A stretch of 64,000 nt of DNA from Agapetus fuscipes (lineage: Eukaryota; Arthropoda; Insecta; Trichoptera; Glossosomatidae): NCBI GenBank assembly GCA_951799405.1, contig OX637359.1:6878201-6942200 (forward strand), read 5' to 3'. The position numbers and the translations under genes were made by a program. Position 1 is the stretch's first letter. Every line of letters starts with the position of its first letter. A model generated the notes under the pieces. The model was not told the DNA's origin, did no database searches, and saw only the letters and a program-made list of their open reading frames with translations. This document shows positions 30,940 through 42,011 of this stretch, in pieces.

Positions 30940-31372
30940 TACGGTTGAAATGGCTTACCTGAGAGCAATGACTGGAAAGACACTGAATGATATGAATGAG
31001 TCCGTAATGATTGGGGGATGAATGAGTGTGGTATAAAAGAGAATATGAGAATGAAAGTACTTACAAAAAAGCACAATAAGATGGTTCAGACATCTTGAAA
31101 GAATGTATGATGAACGACTAACGAAGAAAGTGCAAAGAGTAAATGTCAGAGGAAAGCGTGGAAGGGGGAGACCGAGGAAGGAATGAATATATACCAAATA
31201 GGTGAGATTGCGAAATAATGGAACCTGCAGAGTGAGAATAAGAGAAGAGTATGTGTGAAGAAAGTGATGAATGTTGAAGAGATGAAAGAGATATGCGAGG
31301 ACAAAAAAAGTGGAGACGCATCTGCGGAGGTATCGGCCACCCCTAGTGGAACAGCGGCAGGATACAGAATAC
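30940..31372 (+). pseudogene. LINE-B fragment, degenerate
   Basis: Frame-broken RT C-terminus: [20 protein letters not shown], then [11 protein letters not shown]. It ends GGCCACCCCTAGTGGAAC, a 3' signature shared with copies at 39740-40190 and 42722-43018. A solo LTR is inserted in its 3' tail. Confidence 0.65.
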
Positions 31373-31709
31373 TGTTGCGAACTTGAAATACGTGCGCTTA
31401 TACACACATACATCAAAATGATCACGTAATACAGAAACATCTAGAAGTATTCGTGCATTGGAATGACATTCTAGTGATTGTGTGTGCGTAAATGTTCTGG
31501 AGGTGGAATAGTCCAGAAATTGCGAGAGTGGTCTCTCCGGTTTACTGTATAAAAGGTCAAAATGGTAGAACAGCAGAAGTCGCAAGAGAACTGTTCACTA
31601 AGCAACACATATATAACCAGTGACTGTCAAATTGTGAAATAAATTTTACATTGTGAATAATAAAGTCTGGCATTTTAATAAAAAATAAAATCCAGCAGAA
31701 TACGTAACA
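31373..31709 (+). mobile_element. Solo LTR with 4-bp target duplication
   Basis: 337 bp from TGTTGCGAACTTG to AATACGTAACA, flanked by ATAC at 31369-31372 and 31710-31713. It has TATAAAAG near 31548, then AATAATAAAG as a poly(A)-like signal near 31656, giving plus orientation. No internal region remains, so LTR-LTR recombination is likely. It is unrelated to the LTRs at 51129. Confidence 0.7.
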
Positions 31710-31713
31710 ATAC

Positions 31714-32387
31714 AGTAACAATAATAGTGAAGGCGATACACAGCCCTTATTTCTTAAACTACCCTCTGGCAGGGTTTCGCCTCTATACAAAGGAATGACG
31801 GAATGGTGTTGTCTAGGTAACAACAGACCAAAACATTCAATGACCCTATTTGTACAATGTACAGCCTTCCACCATTCCAGATTACAAGTCCAAACAGTTC
31901 ACGGCTTTTCTGATAAAGCAACAACGAAAAATGGATTGAATAATTGAAGCTGCAAAACTGTAAACTGAACGAGTCGAGTTAAGTTATTGTGGAAAATGAG
32001 TGTTTGAAAAAAGTTTCTCCTGTAAAAAGTTGGTCAAAATTCTGGTAGGGTACGTTTTTTGTAAATGAATTAAAAAATTGTCGTAAGTAGTGAAAATAAG
32101 ATCGTGATATTTTAGATAATTTAATTGAATTCTGAATAGTTTTTAAATTTTATTTTTAAAGGCAGTTTTTTCATATGAAAAGTATGTAGGTTGTCGTTTT
32201 ATTTTTGGCTTAACAGATCTAATGAATAAGGTAGTTTAATTTTTCCGAAGGGTCAAACTACGTGCATATGTTTCATAATGCTGAAAACAAAATATATCCC
32301 TGAGTATCTGGAATCCAATATTTTATGTACTATTATAGACGTTTGTACAGCATTTGTTGATTTTAAAAATGTTATTTGTTGTGTATC
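31714..32387. other. No supported gene
   Basis: The start continues the LINE-B tail (TACAGTAACAATAATAG). The rest is AT-rich. Confidence 0.4.
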
Positions 32388-32612
32388 TTCCTTGACTTAA
32401 AGGTTGATATGCGGCTGACCAACCATGCTGTAGAAAATGGCCAATGTCACTCCTGTTTCAGGAAGGTCGGCAAGAGTTGCAGGGTGTGTGTTCATTTGAG
32501 ATTTGGGTTTTTATATTGTCCACATTCGCATACGTTTCTGCTTGTGAAAAATGCTTATAATGTGAATCTCCAATGTTACATATCTTTGCAACTTAGATTA
32601 GATTAAAAAGAT
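32388..32612 (+). mobile_element. LINE-A 3'-end repeat, diverged
   Basis: TTCCTTGACTTAAAGGTTGA to ATATCTTTGCAACTTAGATT, with internal deletions. Confidence 0.7.
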
Positions 32613-32691
32613 TAGATAGACGACAACCGTTGACGTCATCCAACCGAGGGAAATTTTGCATGTGCGAGCTTCATTTGGAAAAATGTCTACG

Positions 32692-32930
32692 ATTCCTTGA
32701 CTTATAGGTTGGTATGAGGCTGACCACCTATACTGTAAAATATGGTTCACTTTGCCAATGTCACCCCTGTGTCAGGGAAGGTCGGCAAAAGTTGTAGGGC
32801 TTATGTTCATTTGAGGTTTGGATTTTCTTTGTAAGTACACATTCAACATTTGTAAGCGCGAACTTCACGTGAGAACCTTAAATGTTAATATATCTCTACA
32901 ACGATAATAGATTATAGATTCCTTGACCTC
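32692..32930 (+). mobile_element. LINE-A 3'-end repeat
   Basis: GATTCCTTGACTTATAGGTT at the left; GATAATAGATTATAGATTCC at the right. The GATTCC at both ends may be a target duplication. Confidence 0.75.
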
Positions 32931-33289
32931 TATAGAATGTTAACTGCATATTTATGAAAGCATAATTCCAGAACAGAAAGCACAAAATGCTCTCAAAGGA
33001 TCAGTAATTCCCTTAGCATAGTTTGTGGATATTGCGAGCTATACTCGTAGTTCACATACAATACTTCGTCACTCGTCAGGTATATTTTTTCAGGCGCGAG
33101 CTTGAAGGCTGAGCGAGCAGTGTGTATGTATTATGATTACGTGTAAAGTTTGTGATTTATCGGCTCACGCAGTTATTTAACGTACGTGGGTTGTACTGCG
33201 TAACCGAAAAATGCTGAAATTATTACGAAAAATAATTGAGAACAAAATATGTTGAAATATGTTTTTTTTTAAATATATTGAAACAAATT

Positions 33290-33540
33290 TACTTCACATA
33301 TAGGTTGGTATGAGGCTGACCATCCATTCTGTAAAAATGTCTGACTTTGCCAATGTCACCCTTGTTACAAGGAAGGTTGGCAAAAGTTGCAGGGTTTTTT
33401 TTCATTTGAAGTTTGGATTTGAATTTGTTTGTGGATTTAGCATTTGTAAGCGCGAACATACACGTGTCTGTTTGTGAGCATGCATTTAATATGAATTTTA
33501 AATGTTCATGTATTCTTGCAACTAAGATTATTACATAAAT
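33290..33540 (+). mobile_element. LINE-A 3'-end repeat
   Basis: ATATAGGTTGGTATGAGGCT, TTGCCAATGTCACCCTTGTT, TAAGCGCGAACATACACGTG and CTTGCAACTAAGATTAT in order. Confidence 0.7.
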
Positions 33541-33633
33541 ACAAGACAAATAATAGATAAAATTCAGGTATATAAAAAGAAGTAATAACAAAACCTGAAA
33601 AATTAATCCATACAAAAAAAGTCAATAAATAAA

Positions 33634-34272
33634 ATGAGTGTGAAAGTAAAGATTAAAAGAAGTATACTTAGATGGTTTGGACATTTGGAGAGAATGAATG
33701 AGGAAAGACTGACGAAGAAAGTATATGCTGCAAGAATTGATGGATGTCGTGGAAGAGGAAGACCGAGAAAGGTATGGATGGACCAAATTTTTGAAATAGC
33801 GAGTGAATGGGATATCCAGAGTCACAATAAAAGGAGAGCTTGTATGAAAAAGGTTGTGACTCTGGATGAAATGAAAGAAGTATGCAAGGACAGGAAGAAG
33901 TGGCGGCTAATCTGCAATGCTGATTTGTAATGTTGGTTTATTAGTTTGCTACATTTTTTGCATAAGAAATTTTTGACTTTTTTTGTATAGATTTATTTTT
34001 TAAGGTTTTGTTGTTATTTATTACTCGTATTCCTTGACTTATAGGTTGGTATGAGGCTGACCACCCATACTGTAAAAAATGGTTCACTTTGCCAATGTCA
34101 CCCCTGTTTCAGGGAATGTCGGCAAGAGTTGGAGGGCTTATGTTCATTTGAGTTTGGATTTTATTTGTAAGTACACAATCAGCATTTGTAAGCGCGAACT
34201 ACACGTGTTTGTTTGTGGGCATACATCTGAGAGCTTTGAATGAATATATCCTTGCAACTTAGATTATAGAAA
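33634..34272 (+). mobile_element. LINE-A copy c (strongly 5'-truncated)
   Basis: Starts with 98 residues of the RT C-terminus ([20 protein letters not shown] ... KKWRLICNADL, stop near 33930), then the LINE-A 3' UTR and the complete 3' repeat (34028-34272). It ends shortly before the RIIa gene. Confidence 0.82.
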
Positions 34273-34382
34273 GATTATAGGGTAAAAAAAAATCATTGTA
34301 TCATTTTTTAAATGTAAACGTTTTTCTGTATATTTAAAATGAATGTTAGATTATTGAAGAAATGTTTGTTGGCAGATTCGTC

Positions 34383-37300
34383 ATGAATGATTCGATGGAG
34401 TCAGTGAGGGAGAAGTTTGTGCCTCCAGAGGGGATGGTACCGCCAAAGGGGCTGAGTGCTGCAATGGAGGGACTCGCCAAGGAGGTCCTCCTGAAAACAC
34501 CAAATGATATCTACAACTTTGCCGCAGAGTTCTTCGAAAAACTCACGCTTATAAGAAATCAGACTACAATCATGCGAGGTAAGAATATGTCCTATATCCT
34601 CACAGCGAATAGACAGTTCCGTAGTAGGTATAGTGGTTCCTGCTAGGTAATCGTAATCGGAAGGTCGTGAGTCCGATTCGTGGTGGAGCACAAGAATCTT
34701 GTAAGTATGCTGGGTTGAAAAAATCATCTGCTTTTACCAAAGATCGGTCACCAAAGGTCCATCCAGCCTTACAGCGACTGGGTTTAGGACCTAGGTTGAG
34801 AATTGACGTTTTCTAAAGTGGTAATCAAGCTCACGGAGGGGTCTTGAGATGTGATTCACACAAAAACAGCGCTTAACCAACCATCCCTAGATTTTTTCAT
34901 TATGTGTGTTGGTATCCTTCTATGCAATAGGATATAATATGATTCGGCAGATTTTTCTTTCATGGTGCATACCTCATAATCATATTTTGTCACTCTTGTC
35001 TTAATTGTAGTTTTATAAAGAGTCATTTTAGTTTTTTCTGGACTCGAGTAGTTAGGTAGGTACTGGTAAAACCATAATAATGTCAATGAATAATTCATAA
35101 GAAAATTCTGTCGTTTTCAAAATACTGCAGTGGAAACATTATTGAATCATCTTTTGGTTTCAGGGAAGACCCTTGATATAAGCGATCTTCTTGAAATGGA
35201 TTTGAAAGATTTTGACAAAGAGATCACAGAATGCGCAATCAAAAACCATAAAAATCTGGGGGTTTTTGAGCCAAATGCGGAACAAGAAGTCGTTGCTTCT
35301 AAAAAGTCACCGCCTTCACCAGAGAAAGAAGAAATTATCAAAAATGAATCAGTGAAAGATGTACCAGAAAGCCCAGTGGAAGAAAAGAGTGTGGCTAGAA
35401 ATATAACACCCGATAAAGTGGTTGATGACCACATTGATAATGAAGATGATTCTATGGTTGATGAAGTATTTTTAGAAAATACACCATCAGATAAAATTAA
35501 AAAAGTGGAAGAATTTAAAAATCAAGAAGAAAAAGTGGAATTAAAAATTGAGAAAGAAATTCATGAAAGAATTGAAAATCCAATTGAGAAGATTGATGAC
35601 ATTGTTGAAAGTGATAAACCTGAGAGTGGAATTGAAGAAAGTGACAAAACTACAAATGAAATTGAAGAAAGAAACAAACCTGAAAATGAAATTAAAGAAA
35701 GTGAATATGGTGAAACGAAAGAATCCAATGTGGGTGTTCCTGAATCAAAACCAGAGGACGATCATTTAATATCGGCAGAAGAGGCAGCCAACGAATCTAA
35801 AGAACTAGTGAAAACTGTTGTTGATGACACCAAAGAAGTGTTGAACAGTGTCATCCATGACACCAAAGACTTTCTGGAAAAAGAAGCATCGTCAATAATA
35901 GCAGAGAGCGAAAGATTGCTTGAAACTGTTGGACCTCAAAATGAAAGTGACCAGACGGAAAGAGACAGTCCAAAGAATATTGTTTCTCTTGAAAGCTTAC
36001 GTGGAGTATTGGAAAACACTTCTAACTCCTTGAAAGAAAGCTTGATGGATGATATTACGAAATCAGATGATAGTGATTTGCAAGATAAAGCATCCATTGA
36101 TGAACTGGTCTCGTTGGAAAATATAAAGAACTCTCAAATGATACAAGTGTTCCATACTACAATAGACCATGATAATATTTTGTCTTCAGATGAGTCGAAG
36201 AATTCTGATAAAACTTTGGACCCTGACAATGCGACTGACAATGAAAACTGTGAGCAATTGCCAGATGATCGAATTGAGAAATCGATGGTTATTGAAGCCT
36301 CAAATGAACCAGAAACAATCAAAGAAATGGTTCAAGCAAGATTTCAACCTGAGATTGAAGAGATCGGACAGATAAAAGAAGAATTTACACAAACCGTTGT
36401 CGAAGTCAAAGAAAATATTGAAGGATTGTTGGCAACTGGAGAAAAAGAACAAATAGCTGAAATTCCAATATCTGAAGTCGACTTAGCAAAAACTGAAGAT
36501 GAAGGAAGTTCAAAAAGCGAAGAAGAGAAAAATGGCATTTTTGTGAAGGCAACTATTTTGATACAAAGAGTTTTCAGGGGTTTTCTAGTGAGAAGTAAAT
36601 TGCAGAGAAAGAAATCTGCTGAGACCGTACGAATAAGCGATGTTAACGACGAAGAGTCTCAGGTAACTTCCATATTGTTTTACTTTTACAGCTTTTCATT
36701 ACATTTAGGATCATTTCATACACAACGCATTCTGCCCGAATTATCCATGGATTACCGCACAAACTGTGTGAAAGCTTTCATGCATCTCCGTACACTACCT
36801 ATTGACTTATGACCCGGCGCAAACCGAAACAAACCGGGCAGAATGGTGACAGAATGCGTTTTGTGTGAAATGTCTGTTAATGTTTTTAAAAATGTTTATG
36901 GCTATGAAAACGAAAATGTTGGTTTCTCCCTCGCTACTTTCATGTTTATGATATTTGCAGAACAACCAAGTTCCAGTCATATCTAAAACTGATCCACCTG
37001 AATCAAAAGTAACTGATGAAAGCATTTTAAGCAGTGGAGATCCAATAGTAGAAATATCTCCGAAAGGTTTGCTAGAGCCTGCTCTTTACACTGTCCCAGA
37101 AGAGAAAAACACTTCCTACTCTACAGAAGAGGAATCATCCACATTTTCAAGTGCAGCTACCAAAATACAAGCTGGAGTACGGGGTTTCTTAACCAGGAAG
37201 TATTTCCAGCAGAATAAAACAAATAATTCTTCAGACACAACTGCCCCATCCATTGGAGAAGATAGCAGGTCGTTAGATGATGCTGGTAACATTATAGATG

Positions 37301-39126
37301 GACACAACGCAGAAGATACGGTCAACAAAATTATTGTTGCAACGTCTTCAATCATCATTGAACAGTTGGAGCATTTCGAAAAGTTGGAACAGAGATCTGC
37401 AAGGAATTCTGTCGCAAATATAGATTCAGCTGATTTGAAAGATGGAGTAGATGAATCTTCTCGGGCAAGCCATATACGTAAACGTTTGAGACGAGAAGAT
37501 GCCATTCAGCATCAATCTCCATTCAGTAGTGATGAAACGCCAGTTCCAAAGCAAGCCAGCAAAAATAGTGATGATGAGGAACCGATTGGAGATCTTGCAG
37601 AAAGCATTATTTCAGAGATTGTGACAAATATGTATACTCCGATTGTACAAATAACACCCAATATGAAGAGCTACATGACAGATATATTGAAAGATGACAA
37701 GGACAATGGAAAGTCAAAAACTAAAAAGGGACGAGACTTAAAAGGGAAAAATGTAAAAGTATTTTTTACTTTAGTTTTGCAAATTGTAACTGGAACTTTG
37801 TAGCAATTCTAGAAATCGCTAGAGCTTCTGTAAAGTAGCTTCCACGTCTTCCTATCCTTGCGCACAGCTCTCCCAGAACATTTTTTTATAACGTACCTTA
37901 ATTTCAATACAATTCATTCACAATACAAGAACATTTTACATTTATACAAGTACATTTTACATTTATACAAGTACATTTATACAAATAAAAAGAACATTTT
38001 TTTTATAACGTACCTTAATTTTAATACAATTCATTCACAATACAATTTCAATACAATTCATTACAACATTCACAATGTCATTAATCTGATCAAGCAATAC
38101 ACTTTTCTGATAATCCTTTCCTTTTACATCCACAATTATTCATCATTCATTCTTCCCACATGTTTTTCCATAAAACATCTTATTGGGTATTTTAACTTTT
38201 ACATCCTTTTAAAGCTTGCATTCCTTTTTTATCCATTCATTCTCAACTCTATCTTTTGTACTGTCCTATTTTTCAAATGTCTTATTTTTTCCTTGATTTC
38301 TGTATGTATTTCACATCACTTATAGCCCATTCTTCTCTTCCATACATCAGTGTACTGTATAGATAACAATACGTTATTGCAGTATTAGCATGCAGGTTAT
38401 CAGTTTTTTTCCATTACTTTAAGAACTAGCCTATCTTATGTTTATTTCAAATTTTTTAGGATAATTTCAACCTCTCAATTGATGACAGCAATTCTGAAAG
38501 TTACAACAAAAAATCTGAAGGGGAAGAATTGTTGAGCGTGTTGTCAGATGACAGCAGCGATGTAGTGATTGCATCGCCAAGAAAAAACAAAACTGTAAAC
38601 CAAGAAATTATTACAAAAGATGAAGCCAAAGAGACAACCACAGAAAACGTTAACAATGAAGCAGAAATTGAACCAGGAAAAGATGTCGACAACTTAAAAG
38701 AGATGTTGAAAGGAGTTGAGGACAAGTTTGCTACGATTTCGTCTGAGAACCCGACATCAGATGAGACGGACATTCAATCAGAAATGGAACCAGAAAAAGA
38801 TGTCGTTGACTTAAAAGAGATGTCACAAGGAGTCGAGGACAAGTTTGCTAAGATGTCGTCTGGAAATCGGGCGTCGCATGAGCTGAACATTCGATCAGAA
38901 ATGGAACTAGAAAAAGGTGTAGATGACTTGAAAGAGATGTCGCAAGGAGTTGAAGATAAGCTTGCTAAGATGTCGTCTGGAAATCGAACATCATATGAGC
39001 TGGCGACCACAATGACCATGGACAGAATAGAGTCTGCAAAGATAAACAGATTGTTGCACTCGAGTGAATGTCATGACGCTCTGTTGCCAATGACAAATGT
39101 CCGAAAGGCTCCCAGTCCAAAAAAGG
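34383..39126 (+). CDS. RIIa and IQ-motif protein (SP17/CABYR-like), at least four exons
   Basis: Family role: RIIa (dimerisation/docking) proteins bind A-kinase anchoring proteins and are common in sperm flagella; IQ motifs bind calmodulin. Exons: 34383-34578 (GT at 34579), 35164-36662, 36961-37752 and 38460-39126; junctions after exon 1 have phases 1, 0, 0 and all frames join. ATG 34383 lies 8 bp after a possible TTTGTTGGCAG acceptor; an ATG at 34362 is in frame. Residues about 22-55 (GLSAAMEGLAKEVLLKTPND then IYNFAAEFFEKL) fit RIIa. Exon 2 is a long Glu/Lys-rich, probably disordered stretch ending in an IQ motif (ILIQRVFRGFLVRSKLQRK). Exon 3 has a second IQ (AATKIQAGVRGFLTRKYFQQ). Exon 4 carries three 39-residue repeats. 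The end is uncertain: TAG at 39132-39134 closes the frame, but GTAAGT at 39127 is a good donor, so more exons may follow. Confidence 0.75.
34630..34885 (+). mobile_element. SINE1 (tail A), near full length
   Basis: tRNA-like head with GGAAGGTCGTGAGTCCGATT (B-box region) and GGTGGAGCACAAGAAT, body AGATCGGTCACCAAAGGTCC, and tail GGTCTTGAGATGTGATTCAC, ACAAAAACAGCGCTTAACCA. In intron 1 of the RIIa gene, same strand. Confidence 0.75.
36713..36871. mobile_element. Foldback MITE in RIIa-gene intron 2
   Basis: Inverted ends ATTTCATACACAACGCATTC and GAATGCGTTTTGTGTGAAAT, with inner CTGCCCG/CGGGCAG also paired. 159 bp, filling half of a 298-bp intron. Confidence 0.65.
37815..38360 (-). pseudogene. Degenerate LINE fragment in RIIa-gene intron 3
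   Basis: On the minus strand short RT-like stretches remain (TLMYGREEWAISDV near 38335; a LINE-B-like end at 37815-37860). Frames are broken by many indels. Direct repeats such as ATACAAGTACATTTA (37930-37985) and a repeated CGTACCTTAATTT also occur. Confidence 0.45.
38685..39005 (+). repeat. Three 117-bp tandem repeats inside exon 4 of the RIIa gene
   Basis: Repeat starts are 38685, 38802 and 38919, exactly 117 bp apart. Each encodes 39 residues of the form V-D-x-L-K-E-M-x-x-G-V-E-D-K, then a Ser-rich and Glu-rich half; the third is partial. The period is a multiple of three, so copy number can change without frameshift. Confidence 0.85.
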
Positions 39127-39134
39127 GTAAGTAG

Positions 39135-39739
39135 GTAAGAAAGATGACATTTCTCTTCTTCATTCCAATCATCGCTTGCTTTTTAATAGTGCATGATATC
39201 TAGATTTTTACCCTTACTTCATTCTTTCACATTTTCAAAGCCTTAATTATTTATTACCGCTTTGAAAGATAAGAAATATTGATAACTTTTTTGTCTTTTC
39301 GATTGCGCTCGAAATTTATTTTTAGTATTGGCTAGCATACGCATTGTGTGCAGATCCTTTACGTTGCTCTTTTTATTTTTCTTGATTAAGATCTTTCGAT
39401 TAGTGATTCAAAAAACAACTTTATATTGGCTCATGGATCATGAGATGCGGACGTCCAGCTATCTTTCCACCTTTTATGAGGTCTTCCATTCTAAAAACTT
39501 TGATAATATTCGTTAGGTTCTTCTTTTGTACACTGTAGCTTCACCACCTTAGGTCAATTAGGTCTTACACATGTTTTCTATGCTCGTATCTTACTGTCGT
39601 CCTTTAGCGTCTTTTCACGAGGTCTGATCTAATGCCGTGTAGTGTGTGGAGATGTTTGTTAGATTTCACACGATCCGGCGTGGGTTGTCCGGCGATCTCA
39701 TTCGTTTTACTACCGGATCTGGACCGTGCGAAAGGGAGT
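39135..39739. other. Downstream of the RIIa gene, no assigned feature
   Basis: May be intron if the donor at 39127 is used. The stretch near 39430-39720 has GC-richer pieces (ATGCGGACGTCCAGC, ACACGATCCGGCGTGG) that could be an old LINE remnant, not assignable. Confidence 0.3.
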
Positions 39740-40190
39740 CATGGTGATTCTTTCAATTTCTGTTAGCACGGTTGTCCGCCGCACTGTTTCTGATACTGTA
39801 TCCTATCACCGTTGCACTAGGAGTGGTCAGTACAGGGTACCTTCGACAATGCGTCTCCACTTTTTTTGTGTCCTTGCATATCTCTTTCATCTTTTCATTC
39901 AACACTTTTTTCGTGCATACTCTTCCCGTATTCTCACTCTGCAGGTTAGATTCTTTCGCAATCTCACATATTCGGTCTATCCATTCCTTCCTCGATTTTC
40001 CCTTTCCACGCTTTCTTCTGACATTTCCTCTGTACAACTTCGTAAAACGTTCATCGTAGTTTATTCGAAAAATGATTCTGCATTCCATAACATGAATCTT
40101 AAAAGTCGAAACTGGAGTGCCTCATTTCCCCAACATTCCACTTCCATACACAAGTTGTTGATCTTGCTCGGGGGGACCTTGATACAGTAA
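39740..40190 (-). pseudogene. LINE-B fragment
   Basis: Minus-strand RT C-terminus with RKRGKGKSRKEWIDRICEIA and EKMKEICKDTKKVETHCRRY, then GACCACTCCTAGTGCAAC and GGATACAGTATCAG as the 3' tail. About 111 residues are open. Confidence 0.65.
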
Positions 40191-40569
40191 TGGAAGGCGG
40201 CAATATTTATATTAGGAGCGTAAACAAAACATAAAAATTAGCTCCGCGCAGCAAATACGCAGATCTGGTTTAATTGTCGCAATAAAAATAATTTCGACAG
40301 ACAGTCAATAACGCTGAAGGTGGCTTCGCAGTCAATGTTCGCAGTACTAAACATCCATCAAACTCAAGCGTAGCGTTTCACCATACAATGTGCGACGTTC
40401 CAGTTTTCCGCTCGTTTTTGATATTATGATTTGAACGCATTTTTGAACGTGAAGTTTAATACTTGTTATACAGTGCCTACTGAGTCTTAGTGCCAACCTA
40501 CATTTTTGAGATAACATGGACTTACTGAATAATTAAGTATATTTTAGTTGATATATAACATTTCCATGG

Positions 40570-40750
40570 AAATGTTTTTTTTTTAATCATCATTATGAGC
40601 TCGACAGCTCTGGGTGAGCCTTGGCTGAATCCAGGATTCTCCTCCACTCTCGCTTGTGCATCGCCTTTGCTCTCCAGCTACTGATGTCTGCCTTGGCTGC
40701 ATCTGCATTGAAGCCGACAATCCATCGCACTTTTGGCGTTCCTGGGTGTC
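40570..40750 (-). pseudogene. LINE-C C-terminal fragment
   Basis: Minus strand encodes VGFNADAAKADISSWRAKAM then HKREWRRILDSAKAHPELSS and a stop, followed by an ATGATGATT-type tail. The REWRR..D.AKAHPEL ending is common to RT C-termini of several LINE families. The 5' side abuts a small foldback element. Confidence 0.6.
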
Positions 40751-40755
40751 TATTC

Positions 40756-40881
40756 ACGATAGGGGATAGAGTAGATTCATTTCGATTTTACCAGAAAAAG
40801 CAATAAATGGTATTGTGAGGCAGAATACCTTTATTCCTTTTTCGGGGAAAATCGAGATGAGTCTTCTCTATCCCCTATCGT
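40756..40881. mobile_element. Small foldback element (ACGATAGGGGATAGAG ends)
   Basis: ACGATAGGGGATAGAGTAGA at the left and TCTTCTCTATCCCCTATCGT at the right are inverted repeats. 126 bp, non-coding. Confidence 0.6.
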
Positions 40882-41021
40882 TCAGGCTTTTTGGTGCTGA
40901 GAGTGTTAGGTGCTAATGGGGTTAGCGTCATCCATTCCAATGATGTGATCAGCGCATTGAAGCACCCTACTTTAATGGAACTGATCACATCGGGCTCTTT
41001 GTAAAAGTCGTAGATCTAATC

Positions 41022-41258
41022 TAATCTAAATTGCAAAGATATGTAACATTGGGGATTCACATTACATGCATTCTACACGTTCAAGTTCGCGCTTGCGCAT
41101 GCCACATGTGAACCTACAATACAAAAACCAAATCTCAAATGGACATACACCCTTCAGCTCTTGTCGACCTTCCCTGAAACAGGGGTGACATTGGCAAAGT
41201 GAACCATTTTCTACAGCATGGGTGGTCAGCCGCATACAAACCTATAAGTCAAGGAATA
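41022..41258 (-). mobile_element. LINE-A 3'-end repeat
   Basis: Minus copy from TTGACTTATAGGTTTGTATG to ATATCTTTGCAATTTAGATT. Confidence 0.75.
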
Positions 41259-41344
41259 TATACAACTATTAAATAGAGCTTCTTGTTGTAGGTACCATCG
41301 ACGCCAACCATTGCTATCTCTCACCGACCCGTAAATAGTACCTA

Positions 41345-41560
41345 ATAATAATAATAATATTAGGATGATTTATTTGGTGAGCGCTGTTTTTGTGTGTATC
41401 ACACCTCAAGAGCCCTCTGCGAGCTTGGTCGTCGCTGTAGAAAGCGCCAATTCTCAAGCAAGACCCAGTTGTTGTAAGGTTGGATGGACCTTTCAGTGAC
41501 CGGTCTTTGGAAAAGGTTTATGAATTTTTCAACTCAGCGAAGAGCACATTCGAAATATAT
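41345..41560 (-). mobile_element. SINE1 (tail A), body and 3' tail
   Basis: Minus-strand body CCGGTCACTGAAAGGTCCAT, CAACTGGGTCTTGCTTGAGA, TTGGCGCTTTCTACAGCGAC, then tail GGGCTCTTGAGGTGTGATAC, ACACAAAAACAGCGCTCACC and an ATT-repeat end (41345-41362). The tail matches the 3' end of the LINE at 1404-1487. Confidence 0.8.
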
Positions 41561-41574
41561 ATATATATATATAT

Positions 41575-41890
41575 ATATTTTTTTTAAGAAATCCTGTGCG
41601 GGAGACTCCCTAGATTCTAAAGACTCTAGGGGTCTATGACACTTGTTGTAGTGCCGCAGAGGTGTACGAGCTTGGTCGTCGCTACAAAGCGCCAATACTC
41701 AAGCAAGACCCAGTTGCTGTAAGGCTGGATGGACCTTTGGTGACCGGTCATTGGTAAAGGTTTATGAATTTTTCAACCCAGTGCACATTCGAAATATAAA
41801 TGGTATATTTTTGTGCTCCGCCGGGATCCGAATCCACAACCTTCCATTTACGAGTCCGAAGTGTTGCCACTACGGACTACGGACCGGTCC
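41575..41890 (-). mobile_element. SINE1 (tail B) with complete tRNA-like head
   Basis: Minus-strand head: GGTCCGTAGTCCGTAGTGGC, ACTTCGGACTCGTAAATGGA, AGGTTGTGGATTCGGATCCC, then GGCGGAGCACAAAAATATAC. The body equals tail-A copies down to GCGACGACCAAGCTCG. The 3' part is then different: CACCTCTGCGGCACTACAAC, AAGTGTCATAGACCCCTAGA, GGGAGTCTCCCGCACAGG and an A-rich end. The same 3' part occurs at 44200-44285. Confidence 0.8.
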
Positions 41891-41895
41891 AAGAT

Positions 41896-42011
41896 GCCAA
41901 CGACACGCGGTGTACCTGAGCGGTTACCCATCCAAGCACTGACCACGCCCAATGTTGCTTAACTTCGGTGATCAATGGGAACCGGTGCTTTCAACATGGC
42001 TAACGTCGTTG
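41896..42011 (-). rRNA. 5S rRNA-like sequence abutting the SINE1 head
   Basis: On the minus strand it reads as a nearly complete 5S rRNA: CAACGACG at the start, CACCGGTTCCCATTGATCAC, CGAAGTTAAGCAACATTGGG, CGTGGTCAGTGCTTGGATGG, GTAACCGC, and CACCGCGTGTCGTTGGC at the 3' end. The internal promoter boxes (GAAGTTAAGCAAC, GGATGGGTAACC) are retained, but positions 8-20 and the TACC/CTCAGG region are altered. It is most likely a retroposed or pseudogene copy. It ends 5 bp before the SINE1 head in the same orientation. Confidence 0.8.

Noticed and set aside
37858..38325. 155-codon frame in RIIa-gene intron 3
   Set aside because: Low-complexity AT-rich reading opposite a degenerate minus-strand LINE; flanked by good splice sites that remove it.
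41896..42011. Functional 5S rRNA gene
   Set aside because: The 5' quarter and a segment near the 3' box differ from the insect 5S pattern, no T-run terminator follows, and it is a single copy fused to a SINE; more likely retroposed.
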